Source: Balneolaceae bacterium
GTDB lineage: Bacteria > Bacteroidota > Rhodothermia > Balneolales > Balneolaceae
DNA: 64,000 nt
Assembly (NCBI GenBank): GCA_034521445.1
Contig: JAXHMM010000011.1
Coordinates: 62,001 to 126,000 of the forward strand
Reading direction: 5' to 3'
The first letter of the stretch is position 1; every line of letters starts with the position of its first letter. Below are positions 27,196-35,626 of the stretch, in pieces. The position numbers and the translations under genes are program-made. The notes under the pieces were generated by a model, which was not told the origin of the DNA, did not search any database, and worked only from the letters and a program-made list of their open reading frames with translations.

Positions 27196-28270
27196 GAAGT
27201 TCGACCGCCATATCTTCGGGCGCCTGACGGGTATCACCCTTTTCGTGCTGGGCGTGCTCATCTTCGTGTTCATCATCTTCGACTTTTCCGAGCACAGCGA
27301 CGAGTTCACCGACCGCGGCGCCACCATGGGACAGATCTTCGGGACCTACTACCTGAACTACATCCCCGAAATGTTCCGCCTGGTCATGCCCATGGCCGTC
27401 TTTGTGGCCGTACTCTACCTCACCGGACAGCTCTCCGAGCGGCTGGAGATCATCGCCCTCAAGGCCGCCGGGGTGAGCCTCTACCGCCTGCTGGCCCCCT
27501 ACCTGGTCTTCGCCTTCCTGGTGGCCGGCGCCATGTTCTACCTGGACGGCTGGGTGATCCCCGACGCCAACGCCAAGCGCATCGCCTTCGAGAGCCGCTA
27601 CCTTACCGACAAGTCGCAGCGGGTGGACCGCAACCAGATCTACCGGCAGGAATCCGAAAACGCCCTCTACCGGATCAATTACTTTAATGCCAACGAACAG
27701 GTGGGCTATACCATCGAGGTGGTCAACTACGCGGGCGACTCCCTGCAGTCCCTCACCACTATCGACCGCATGCGCTGGGCGGAAGGCCGGGAACAGTGGG
27801 TGATGTACAATATCCAAAAGCGGGTCTTCGACTCTACGGGCTTCACCGATTTCCAGACTGACTCGGCCGACACCACGCTCAATATTCTGCCGCGAGACAT
27901 CACGCGGACCACCTCAGACATCTACCAGCTCACCTACCCCGAGGCGCAGAACTACATCGCCTCCATTGAGCGCAGCGGGGCCGGCAGCGTAGGCCTGCCC
28001 AAGATCCAGTACTACGGGAGGCTGGCCTATCCCCTCTCGGTGATCGTGATCACCATCGTGGGCTTCTCCATCGCGGCTGTTCGCAGGAAAGGCGGAAAGG
28101 CCATGTACATCGCGGCCGGGCTGGCCATCGCCATCATCTACCTGGTGTTCATGAAGATCATGGAACCGGTAGGCAGCAAGGGAGCGGTGGACCCGGCCAT
28201 CGCGGCTTTATTGCCGCACCTGAGCTTCTTTGTGGTGGGGATGGGACTGCTGATCAGCGCACGAAAATAA
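27188..28270 (+). CDS. lptG: LptF/LptG-family lipopolysaccharide export permease (LptG)
   Basis: Partner permease of LptF. I use the ATG at 27188 (MIKKFDRHIFGRLTGITLFV), giving 360 residues. Longer frames begin inside lptF and do not resemble the family. It has LSERLEIIALKAAGVSLYRLL, the motif contacting LptB, and a C-terminal membrane block that includes YPLSVIVITIVGFSIAAVRRKGG. Overlap with lptF indicates coupled synthesis of the two halves. lptB is not in this window. Confidence 0.87.
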   Translation: MIKKFDRHIFGRLTGITLFVLGVLIFVFIIFDFSEHSDEFTDRGATMGQIFGTYYLNYIPEMFRLVMPMAVFVAVLYLTGQLSERLEIIALKAAGVSLYRLLAPYLVFAFLVAGAMFYLDGWVIPDANAKRIAFESRYLTDKSQRVDRNQIYRQESENALYRINYFNANEQVGYTIEVVNYAGDSLQSLTTIDRMRWAEGREQWVMYNIQKRVFDSTGFTDFQTDSADTTLNILPRDITRTTSDIYQLTYPEAQNYIASIERSGAGSVGLPKIQYYGRLAYPLSVIVITIVGFSIAAVRRKGGKAMYIAAGLAIAIIYLVFMKIMEPVGSKGAVDPAIAALLPHLSFFVVGMGLLISARK

Positions 28271-28312
28271 GGCAGCTCCAATGCCAAGCCGCCTCCCTCC
28301 TATTTCGCCGCA

Positions 28313-29005
28313 CTAAAACTCTTCGGAAACCCAGTCGAGTTGCCCGGGTCGGTCGCCGGTATACTGCATCTTGTTGTCACGGTCGCTCACGTCGAAGTAG
28401 ACCTCGTTCCAGCCCTGATTCAGCTCCACGTCCACCGCGGCAGACGAACACGTCACATCCACGCTCACGTCCTCGCTGGCGTAGATCCACCGCGCCTGGT
28501 GGTCCCCGTCCGTGTCGCTCTGGGGAGGATAAACATTCCCGTTGGGCGAACCCGAGGACAGGGCGATCTGCATGACGTTGGTGTCCTCCCCGTAGGTAAA
28601 GTTGAACAGGTTCACATCCACAAACTGCGGCGAGCCGTCAAGGGCCTGGGCCGCCTCGTCGCGGCAGTACATGCCCACAAAATCGTCCGAGGAGTCATCC
28701 CCCAGGGGTTTCAAGGCATCCTCGATGGCACTCTCGCCCAGGAATTCCGCCGAAAAACTGCCGTCGGCCTGGATGGAGCCCTCGATCAGGTCCACAAAGT
28801 CCTCCTTCTGGTAGAGCTCCTGCTCGCTGTCGCTGGGGTTGTTGACCGACCCTTCAACCGTGAGAGGACCCGAAGGCGGTCCCCCGTCGTCAGAATCGTC
28901 GTTGCCCGCCGGGTTGTCGCTGCAGGCCGTCGCCAGCAGTCCGGCCGAAAGGATCAATACCAGCATTGCGGTGGGTATGCGACGCGCGTGTTGGGTCAAA
29001 GGCAT
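28313..29005 (-). CDS. Hypothetical lipoprotein
   Basis: A 230-residue secreted protein with a type II signal peptide (AMLVLILSAGLLATACSDN; lipobox cysteine near residue 28). An acidic low-complexity linker of Asp, Ser, Gly and Pro follows, then a predicted beta-rich domain ending DRDNKMQYTGDRPGQLDWV. No enzyme motif or known family is recognised. It is convergent with lptG across about 40 bases. Its own promoter region lies at 29006-29142, where an AT-rich TATATTAGG box on the minus strand is visible. It is probably anchored to the outer membrane or periplasmic leaflet. Confidence 0.75.
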   Translation of the reverse strand: MPLTQHARRIPTAMLVLILSAGLLATACSDNPAGNDDSDDGGPPSGPLTVEGSVNNPSDSEQELYQKEDFVDLIEGSIQADGSFSAEFLGESAIEDALKPLGDDSSDDFVGMYCRDEAAQALDGSPQFVDVNLFNFTYGEDTNVMQIALSSGSPNGNVYPPQSDTDGDHQARWIYASEDVSVDVTCSSAAVDVELNQGWNEVYFDVSDRDNKMQYTGDRPGQLDWVSEEF

Positions 29006-29142
29006 GAAAAGGGCTCTCTTGGGGTTAAACCGAGAAAATTAATTACCTAATATAGAGCAATAGCGGCCCGGAAATGCAAATGCGGTCTCAATCGGCGCCC
29101 CGGAAAAGAACGGCTGAGGTCAACCGAACGACCCAAAAAGCG

Positions 29143-30621
29143 TCAGCTCACCGAGTAGTTGGGGCTCTCCTTGGTGATCTGCACCGAGTGGGGATGACTC
29201 TCCTTGTAGGCCGCGGCCGAGATCTGCACGAATTCCGCCTGCTGCAGTGCGGCGATATCGGCGGCGCCGCAGTAGCCCATGGCGGCCTGCAGCCCGCCGA
29301 TCATCTGGTAGACCACCTCGCCCAGGTGGCCCTTGTAGGGGACGCGTCCCTCGATGCCCTCGGGCACCAGCTTCTTGATGTCGTCCTCCACGTCCTGGAA
29401 GTAGCGGTCCTTGGACCCCTCCTCCATGGCGCCCAGGCTGCCCATGCCGCGGTAGGACTTGTACTTGCGCGATTCGTAGATGATGGTCTCGCCCGGCGCC
29501 TCGTCCACCCCGGCAAACATCGATCCCATCATCACCGCGTGCGCCCCGCCGGCGATGGCCTTGGGGATGTCCCCCGTCTGCTTGATGCCGCCGTCCGCAA
29601 TCAGTCCGATACCGTTGGCGTGGCAGTACTCCGCCACTTCCATCACGGCGCTGAGCTGGGGCACGCCCACGCCCGTCACCACGCGCGTGGTACAGATGGA
29701 ACCGGGTCCCACGCCCACCTTCACGATGTCCGCGCCCGCCTCGTCCAGCGCTTCCGCGCCGCCACGCGTGGCCACGTTGCCCGCGATAAGATTCAGGTCG
29801 GGATGGCGCTCCTTCACCGATCGCACCATGTCCAGCACCCCGCTGGAGTGACCGTGCGCGGTGTCGATGGTGATCACATCCACCCCGGAATCCACCAGGG
29901 CGTCCACACGGTCGTGCGTGTCAGGCGTCACGCCCACCGCAGCGCCCACCCGCAGGCGACCCATGTCGTCCTTGCAGGCGTTGGGGAAATTCATCTTCTT
30001 CTCGATGTCCTTGAAGGTGATCAGCCCCACCAGCCTGTGGCTGTCGTCCACGATGGGCAGCTTCTCCACCTTGTGTTCCTGCAGGACCTTCTCCGCCTCC
30101 TCCAGGGTGGTGCCCTCCCGCGCGGTCACCAGGTTTTCGGAGGTCATGATGGAACTCAGTTTCTTGTCCACGTACCGCTCAAAACGCAGGTCCCGGTTGG
30201 TCACGATGCCGATGAGCGTATTGTCGGACTTGACGATGGGGATCCCGCCGATCTTGTGCTTTTTCATCAGGGAGCGGGCCTCCTTGACCGTGGAATCCTT
30301 TGGGAGGGTAATGGGATCGACGATCATGCCGCTCTCGCTCCGCTTCACCAGGCGCACCTGCTCCGCCTGGCTTTCGATGCTCATGTTCTTGTGGAGCATG
30401 GCGATGCCCCCCTCCCGCGCCAGCGCGATGGCCAGGCGATACTCCGAGACGGTATCCATGGCCGCGCTGATGACCGGAATGTTCAGCCGCAGGTTGGGCG
30501 CCAGGTCCACGCTGGTATCCACGTTGCGAGGAAGGGTTTCCGAGTAGGCCGGCACGAGCAGAACGTCGTCGTAGGTGAGGCCCTGCCGGGTAATGCGATC
30601 GAAGGGAGAGGAGTTGTTCAT
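29143..30621 (-). CDS. guaB: Inosine-5'-monophosphate dehydrogenase
   Basis: Oxidises IMP to XMP with NAD, the first committed step of GMP synthesis. The preferred start is ATG 30621 ([20 protein letters not shown]), giving 492 residues; the frame also reaches a TTG at 30633. The barrel begins with [17 protein letters not shown]. Two CBS domains occupy about residues 90-210 ([19 protein letters not shown] and [19 protein letters not shown]). The catalytic cysteine loop reads [15 protein letters not shown], and the flap has [11 protein letters not shown]. It is the last host-type gene before the AT-rich accessory region. Confidence 0.96.
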   Translation of the reverse strand: MNNSSPFDRITRQGLTYDDVLLVPAYSETLPRNVDTSVDLAPNLRLNIPVISAAMDTVSEYRLAIALAREGGIAMLHKNMSIESQAEQVRLVKRSESGMIVDPITLPKDSTVKEARSLMKKHKIGGIPIVKSDNTLIGIVTNRDLRFERYVDKKLSSIMTSENLVTAREGTTLEEAEKVLQEHKVEKLPIVDDSHRLVGLITFKDIEKKMNFPNACKDDMGRLRVGAAVGVTPDTHDRVDALVDSGVDVITIDTAHGHSSGVLDMVRSVKERHPDLNLIAGNVATRGGAEALDEAGADIVKVGVGPGSICTTRVVTGVGVPQLSAVMEVAEYCHANGIGLIADGGIKQTGDIPKAIAGGAHAVMMGSMFAGVDEAPGETIIYESRKYKSYRGMGSLGAMEEGSKDRYFQDVEDDIKKLVPEGIEGRVPYKGHLGEVVYQMIGGLQAAMGYCGAADIAALQQAEFVQISAAAYKESHPHSVQITKESPNYSVS

Positions 30622-30969
30622 TGCGTAGCTCAAAAAGGTCAGGTTCCCATTTGAGCTAAGATAAAAAATTTGCGGGGGAGGTGCTTAACGGGATTTGCTA
30701 AATATTCGGTTGTCGGAGCTCTTCGCCAATTGTGGGTTAAGATATGCGGATAGCAGGACCGGTTTACGTGATCGCTGGACAATTCATATGAATAAACTCC
30801 GGTAGTTATGTCAAAATATTATATCAAGATATTATGCCTCCAAATCGGTGTGCTCACGTACCCTATCGCTAACTGACAGGCACTCCAGTTGCTTGATAAA
30901 CCATTATCGACTACGTTACTTGATGTAAGACTAGGTTAGGTATTTTTATTTTCAATAGCGGCTTTTATT
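30622..30969. other. guaB upstream region and composition boundary
   Basis: No gene is seen. The first 60-70 bases must hold the guaB promoter. From about 30,700 rightward the base composition drops sharply in GC and stop codons appear in all frames. This marks the left edge of the accessory region. Confidence 0.6.
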
Positions 30970-31241
30970 CCCCTATTAATTGATTGTAAAAAAATTGACC
31001 TGTCCTGTTCTTTGTTAAAGTGGAATGAAATTTTCTGTTTGAATCCACCCCTCCAATTCAATATAAAGTTCTCCAAACAATTCTTTTGAAAATCCAGTCG
31101 ATAAGTTTTGTTAGACCATCAAATTCAAATATAATCTCCTCATCACTTTCATTTATTTTTTCCAATATATTATCTTTTTAATTTTGCACCAAGTGCCCGT
31201 GGCCGTAAATTTTTGCCATGTTCTTTTAATTCAATCCGCAT
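30970..31241 (-). pseudogene. Broken STAS-like (DUF4325-type) protein
   Basis: The minus strand reads from an ATG at 31241 as MRIELKEHGKNLRPRALG, then in another frame as NILEKINESDEEIIFEFDG, then in a third as LSTGFSKELFGELYIELEG. The pattern, a short N-terminal strand, an R-x-x-G segment, an 'E..I.F(D/E)F.G' strand and 'S..F..ELFG.L', matches STAS-like DUF4325 proteins. At least two frameshifts break it. These proteins are usually encoded next to a GHKL-type ATPase, as here: the stop of the preceding ATPase remnant is two bases before this ATG. Family assignment is from pattern recognition only. Confidence 0.6.
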
Positions 31242-31243
31242 AA

Positions 31244-32221
31244 TTAAACTATTTGATGGTCTTCTAAATAACTTTCAACACTTGTTGAACTTATAATATC
31301 ATTAAAAGGTAGTTCAACACTTGCATTAATTTTAAAATTGACTAAAGTCCCCGTCATAAAAACTACCTCGCCCGAGGGTACTTATAACCATTTTCATTAA
31401 TTTCTATACTTCTGCCTGAACTCCATATAGCAATTTCTCCGTTGTTTGATTTAGTAAGTTCTAGCACTAAAAAGTCCGAATCCTGGACTGTATATTTGGG
31501 GTGCCCTGTAACCTCGTCTTGGATTGCTATTTTTAAAGCTTCTTTTGCTCCTAAGCCTGCATATTTATCTTTTTTTTCTTCTTAGTCTTTCATGAATCCC
31601 TTGTCCAAGATCTCAGTATTGCTACCTCCACTCCAGTTTTATATGAGAATGCTGTTAAATAAACTGGTTTTGGATAAGAATCTGAATAATAACATTTATA
31701 GCCATGGGTACCGGCATTATCCCATATCTACAGTTATCATATAATCTATAGCTGCAAAAGCTGATTCTGTAGAGTCAGTTCTGTCTTTGACTTGCCTCAT
31801 TATTTCTTGCTGCACCGCCAAGCATTCATCATAGAGTATCACATCTTTGTTTTAATTTTACTGTATAATCAGTTAAGTTCTTCACATACTCATCTTCATA
31901 CAGTTCCTCTACGTTTAGTAAACCAAATATCTGTAAAAACTTCGTTAGCTTATTCTTTTTCTTTGTATCGAATTATGATTTTTAAATCATTATTTTGTTC
32001 CCTTAATAAATCTGAAAAACTTGAAACAACTAAAGCACCTGCAGGTGTTATATATTTGCAAATTAGAGAAAGTCAAAAATCAACCTGTCATATTTTTTCA
32101 CCTTGCCCTTAAAAGTTCTTAACTCATCAAAGAAATCGCTAATCTTCTTATATGATAGATATGTGGGTACTGCAATTTTAAAATCCATTAAATAATTAGC
32201 CAATTCTTCTCACCGAAACAT
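31244..32221 (-). pseudogene. Broken STAS plus GHKL-ATPase protein
   Basis: Reading the minus strand through several frameshifts gives one continuous protein. The N-terminal part is NYLMDFKIAVPTYLSYKKI, then KYITPAGALVVSSFSDLL, a STAS-like strand/helix pattern. The C-terminal part is a GHKL ATPase: WDNAGTHGYK (N-box region), TGVEVAI, then DLGQGIHERLRRK in a shifted frame (the G1 box), KYAGLGAKEALKIAI and NGEIAIWSSGRSIEI. It ends GTLVNFKI followed by a short tail. At least five frameshifts or stops interrupt it, including a TGA three codons after the ATG at 32221. Such proteins could be regulators of the anti-sigma/partner-switch type; function here is lost or unknown. Confidence 0.62.
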
Positions 32222-32683
32222 AAGAAAAAATACCTAACCCCTTTATAAAGGAATTTGTCGAGCAGCTAGTACTCAACTACGGTATAAGTTCACTTCATTT
32301 CATTAATCTTGTTCTCGAACCTATTGCTGGCATCCGGTTCCGTTGATCAAGTTCGGATTACCTGCTGGTATCCGGACCCCTTTACGGGCTGGGTCTTTGT
32401 CAATGGGCAAAGACTGCCGCATTAAAAAAATGCGGCCGTGCCAGAATCTTCCGCCGGCCAGCGAACCGATGTCCCAATCCCGCGCACGGGTTTTAATACC
32501 CCTCTTAGGCGTACGGGCTTATCGGCTGGGGCCAGCAGGTTTGTGAGGCTGCCCGCACGGGCTGCCCCTTATATCCCCTCATATTTTTAGTATTAACATG
32601 AATAGCATTAGTTTTTATGCCAATGTTATGTTTAATTCCCTAGCACTTGAACAGAACGATCTTAATAAATCGACATTTGAAAT
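32222..32683. other. Intergenic, no gene recognised
   Basis: Holds the upstream region of the minus-strand GHKL remnant and, from about 32,330 to 32,580, a GC-richer stretch with small inverted repeats and no coding frame resembling a protein. It may be a remnant of a recombination site or insertion element, but I could not identify it. Confidence 0.4.
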
Positions 32684-33397
32684 ATGGCAAGATGTACAGC
32701 GCCTGTAAGAGGGCATCGAACAGCTAGTGCGGCGGCAGCCTGTCCAGCCTGTGGAGGACGCTATCGCAGGTACAATTCTCACTCACATTATTCTTCATAT
32801 AGTAGTAGCTCTAGAAGCACAGGGGCTGGAAGTAGAAATTATGGGGGTGGGAACACAAGAAATGGAAAACCAAAATGGTCTAGCCCTAGTTCAAATATCT
32901 ATTATACACCAGCCGAGATTCGGACATTAACACCTATTCGTGAAAATATTGAAAAACGCTCAACTATACCTGACCTTCGCGACGTTTTTCTTTGTCACGC
33001 ATGGGATGACCGAAAAGATGCTGCGAAGGAATTACACGATTTACTTGATTCCAATGGAGTATCAGTATGGTTTAGCGAAAAGGATGTTTTGCTAGGTTCG
33101 TCATTACTTCGAAGAAATCGACAAAGGCTTGGCTAATTCGCGTGTTGGCATAGTACTGGTTACGCCATCTTTTCTGAATCCAGTAAAAAAGGAAGGTATT
33201 GCTGATAAGGAACTTTCGGCACTTTTAAGCACGTGATCGTACTTGTTCCTATTGTTCATAAAACAACATTCGAAGAACTTCGTGAAGTTAGCCCTTTACT
33301 CGGCTCAAGAAGCGGTCTGAGTACATTGGAAGAATCATTGGTGGATATTGCCTTTAAATTAGCCGAGTTGGTAGAAGTTGAAGAAGAATCTGCTTAA
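32684..33397 (+). pseudogene. Broken TIR-domain protein
   Basis: Starts at ATG 32684 as MARCTAPVRGHRTASAAAAC with a CPAC segment, a small Cys-rich head followed by a Ser/Tyr/Gly-rich linker. The TIR domain begins DVFLCHAWDDRKDAAKEL and continues GVSVWFSEKDVLLGSSL. A frameshift near 33,110 moves the reading to EIDKGLANSRVGIVLVTPSF, and another near 33,230 to VIVLVPIVHKTTFEELREV, ending EVEEESA at TAA 33395-33397. Undamaged, it would be about 237 residues. The catalytic-type glutamate expected in TIR NAD hydrolases would lie in the VSVWFSEKD segment. Related bacterial TIR proteins are NAD-consuming defence effectors, but that role is inference here. Confidence 0.75.
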
Positions 33398-33903
33398 ACT
33401 GTATTAGCTAAGATTTCATCTGACAGTCGGGGTGGTTTTAGGCGTATCCATCCAGGCGTCCCTCCTGCGTGGTAAACGGTTCCTGTGGAGTGCCTCCCTC
33501 TCCTGCCGAGAACTCATCATTAGATGAAGGTAGTGTTACCTATCAGCAATAGTGTACCACCTGTTCTCACTAAAAATGTACCACCCAAGTGCTGGTGAAT
33601 GAGCGACTATTACGTAGAGCCGAATCTGCACCCGTGCTTTTGTCTGTGAGATTCAAGGATAAATACCAGCCACGACAATTAGACTCCCCACCGGTCTGGG
33701 TCCAGTTGGTGCCCTGGTGCCCGAGCCGTTGCCCGGCAAGTGCCCGTTAATTTCATCGATGCATAAACAGGGTCTGCAGCCACTATTTGGGGATTGCCCA
33801 TCCAGGTCCTTACCGGCCGCCGTTGGGCAGGGACCTCTTCTTGGGTGAATATTGAGACCTCCCCTTATGTTCTGCTGTAGGCCGGTACCCCTTCATCTCT
33901 GCC
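33398..33903. other. GC-richer non-coding stretch left of the cassette array
   Basis: No convincing gene. Two near-copies of TGTACCACC occur at about 33,553 and 33,580; such motifs flank some IS21-type elements, but no transposase frame is present. The GC content differs from the AT-rich genes on either side, suggesting debris of a mobile element. Confidence 0.4.
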
Positions 33904-34030
33904 CGTGCGAAACAAGGCGCATTAACCGCACCAGCCCTTGCTTTTCCGGGTAGATTCTACCAGATTCGAATTTCAATCACGGCTCAATGGTCCAACGGCC
34001 GGGCCGGTTACGCGCTACCACATTATAGGA
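33904..34030 (+). repeat. attC-like cassette recombination site I
   Basis: GCGCATTAACCG at 33917-33928 (L'') pairs with the reverse complement of CGGTTACGCGC at 34005-34015 (L'), leaving an extra T in the L'' arm as an extrahelical base, as attC sites have. A right-hand ATTATAGG box (degenerate GTTATAGG) follows. CCTATAA in site II is its complement, as expected if this is the start of the sigma-factor cassette. It is related in sequence to site III. Confidence 0.65.
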
Positions 34031-34134
34031 TCTTACCGATTTCATAACTTGTAGTTAGTTTTTGTTGTAACTTTTTCTTTATGTCTTGCATCTAAAGAGT
34101 GTACAATAAGAATACTCACTCAAAAGATTCTCTT

Positions 34135-34467
34135 ATGGAATTAATTTTACTCACTATTCTGGCCATCGCTTTTATTACAGCCATCTTTCTAACCTGGTTT
34201 TTTATTCATAAATCGAAGCAAGAAGAACGCCAGTTACTCATCGAAAAAGGTGTTGATCTTTCAGAATTACCAGAAAGAGGGATATTAAATTTCAATTTTC
34301 CGTGGCTGAAAATAGGATGTGTCTTAACAATAGGTTCTATCGGTTTGTTAATCGGAGTAATCTTGCAAGATACGATAGTAAAAGGAGGCGGTGAGCCCCT
34401 GCTGGGCATGTTAATATTTGGAGGCATCGGAATGATTGCTGCACATTTTATTGGTAATCGTAATTAG
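34135..34467 (+). CDS. Small membrane protein (DUF6249-like) in sigma-factor cassette
   Basis: A 110-residue protein from ATG 34135 (MELILLTILAIAFITAIF); a GTG at 34099 would add 12 residues. It has one N-terminal membrane helix, then a cytoplasmic loop containing KQEERQLLIEKGVDLSELP, and two further helices (VLTIGSIGLLIGVIL and MLIFGGIGMIAAHFIG). The layout fits the DUF6249 family, which is often encoded directly before an ECF sigma factor in Bacteroidota-type genomes. That is the arrangement here, with the next gene starting 12 bases downstream. A role in signal reception for the sigma factor is inference. The gene is intact and AT-rich. Confidence 0.65.
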   Translation: MELILLTILAIAFITAIFLTWFFIHKSKQEERQLLIEKGVDLSELPERGILNFNFPWLKIGCVLTIGSIGLLIGVILQDTIVKGGGEPLLGMLIFGGIGMIAAHFIGNRN

Positions 34468-34479
34468 AAGTCTTTGAAA

Positions 34480-35039
34480 ATGTGTGACTCATACATTCAA
34501 AAAGTGCTTGATGGAGATACCGATGCATTCCGATTTATCATAAAACAATATCAAGATGAAGCATATTCGCTTGCTATATCCGTAGTGAAAGATGAGTTTC
34601 TCGCAAAAGATGTGGCTCAAAATGCTTTTATAAAAGCTTATACCAAACTTGATACGTTCAAATGGAATTCAAGATTCTCCACTTGGTTGGTAAGAATCGT
34701 TATCAATGAAGCCTTTATTCAACTACGAAAACAAAAGAGGCAAACGAAGATTGCAGAGGGAATCTTGAAACAACCAACCGATCCACCATCAATTTATCTT
34801 CTGAAAAAATTGAAAAAGATAACCAGCGTTATTACATCAATGAAGCTTTAAAACAAATTCCTGCAAAGTATAGCCTGGCCTTGCGGTTGTTTTATCTTCA
34901 GGATTATAGCATCAAGGAAATCAAAGAAATTACGGGTTGGTCTATTTCTAATACGAAAGTCATTTTGTATCGTGCCAGAAATAAGGTAAAAACGCTTCTT
35001 GGTGAAATCTATAATATTGATAAAGAAGAATTGTACTAA
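34480..35039 (+). pseudogene. ECF-type RNA polymerase sigma factor, frameshifted
   Basis: From ATG 34480 the frame gives MCDSYIQKVLDGDTDAFRF and region 2 (KDVAQNAFIKAYTKLDTFKW, STWLVRIVINEAF). Near 34,795 it goes out of frame. The continuation in another frame reads EKIEKDNQRYYINEALKQIP, then ALRLFYLQDYSIKEIKEITG and SISNTKVILYRARNKVKTLL, a clear region 4 helix-turn-helix. It ends at TAA 35037-35039. One single-base indel accounts for the break, so this is either a recent pseudogene or a sequencing error. The stop overlaps the ATG of the next gene (TAATG), showing an originally coupled operon. Confidence 0.8.
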
Positions 35040-35431
35040 TGAAGCAATCAGACAAAGATCCATCTTTCAAAGAGTTGATGTCCCAAAGCAAACTGGAAAT
35101 GCCATTCCCAGACTTTGGAGATGAGGTAATATTACAGATAAAAAAGCAAGAAGAGCATAAAAAATCTTTATCACGCCATCTAAAAGTATCGTGGTTATCA
35201 TTCTTTGCGGGAACTATTTTGGGAATTGTTTTGACCATACAGCTATTTCAGCTAAGAATGGAAGGCTTGGGAATAAGTTCAGGAATGATAGAACTCATAT
35301 TCCAAATAGTATTCTCAGTATTTGTGATACTTAGCTTGGACTTATTAATACGATTTTCTATGGAAATATGGCCTGAAGAATTATTCAATATTAAGTCATT
35401 GAAAATTCCATTTTTGAATAATAAAAGTTAA
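35039..35431 (+). CDS. Membrane protein of sigma-factor cassette (anti-sigma-like position)
   Basis: A 130-residue protein whose ATG overlaps the sigma-factor stop. The first 50 residues are charged and cytoplasmic-looking (KELMSQSKLEMPFPDFGDEV). Two membrane helices follow (WLSFFAGTILGIVLTIQLF and IFQIVFSVFVILSLDLL). The position directly after an ECF sigma gene, the soluble N terminus and the membrane anchor suit an anti-sigma factor. No zinc-binding anti-sigma motif (HxxxCxxC) is present, and no family is recognised. It is the last gene before attC-like site II. Confidence 0.6.
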   Translation: MKQSDKDPSFKELMSQSKLEMPFPDFGDEVILQIKKQEEHKKSLSRHLKVSWLSFFAGTILGIVLTIQLFQLRMEGLGISSGMIELIFQIVFSVFVILSLDLLIRFSMEIWPEELFNIKSLKIPFLNNKS

Positions 35432-35460
35432 AACTTGAATATTAAGTAACAGCAACGCAT

Positions 35461-35601
35461 GGCCCTATAACCCGCACATTAAGGGGGACGTACCTCGCCC
35501 TTCCTTGCCAATTTTTACATCCTCAATTTCTGTAGTACATTTTGTTATTAAATTGACGTTAGTCTGCACACCCCTTATGCGCAATGTCGTTAAGTGGCCA
35601 C
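35461..35601 (+). repeat. attC-like cassette recombination site II
   Basis: Left R'' box CCCTATAAC (35463-35471), L'' GCACATTAAGGGG, and at the right end L' CCCCTTATGCGC with R' GTTAAGTGGCCAC (35589-35601). L'' and L' pair with an extra T in L''. The 18-mer TTATGCGCAATGTCGTTA at 35575-35592 recurs exactly in sites V and VI. It closes the sigma-factor cassette. Confidence 0.8.
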
Positions 35602-35626
35602 TTGAAACGACTCGAAAGTATAAACT

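Noticed and set aside
31366-31385. ACCTCGCCC near 31,371 resembling part of sites II, V and VI
   Set aside because: It lies within the frame of the decayed GHKL gene, and no R''/L'' or L'/R' boxes surround it, so it is probably chance.
32343-32546. 67-codon open frame in the GC-rich gap
   Set aside because: No protein-like features or ribosome-binding site; the stretch has many small repeats and is probably non-coding debris.
33550-33590. Two TGTACCACC copies suggesting an IS21-type terminus
   Set aside because: No transposase or matching opposite end is present; two nine-base copies are too little for an element call.
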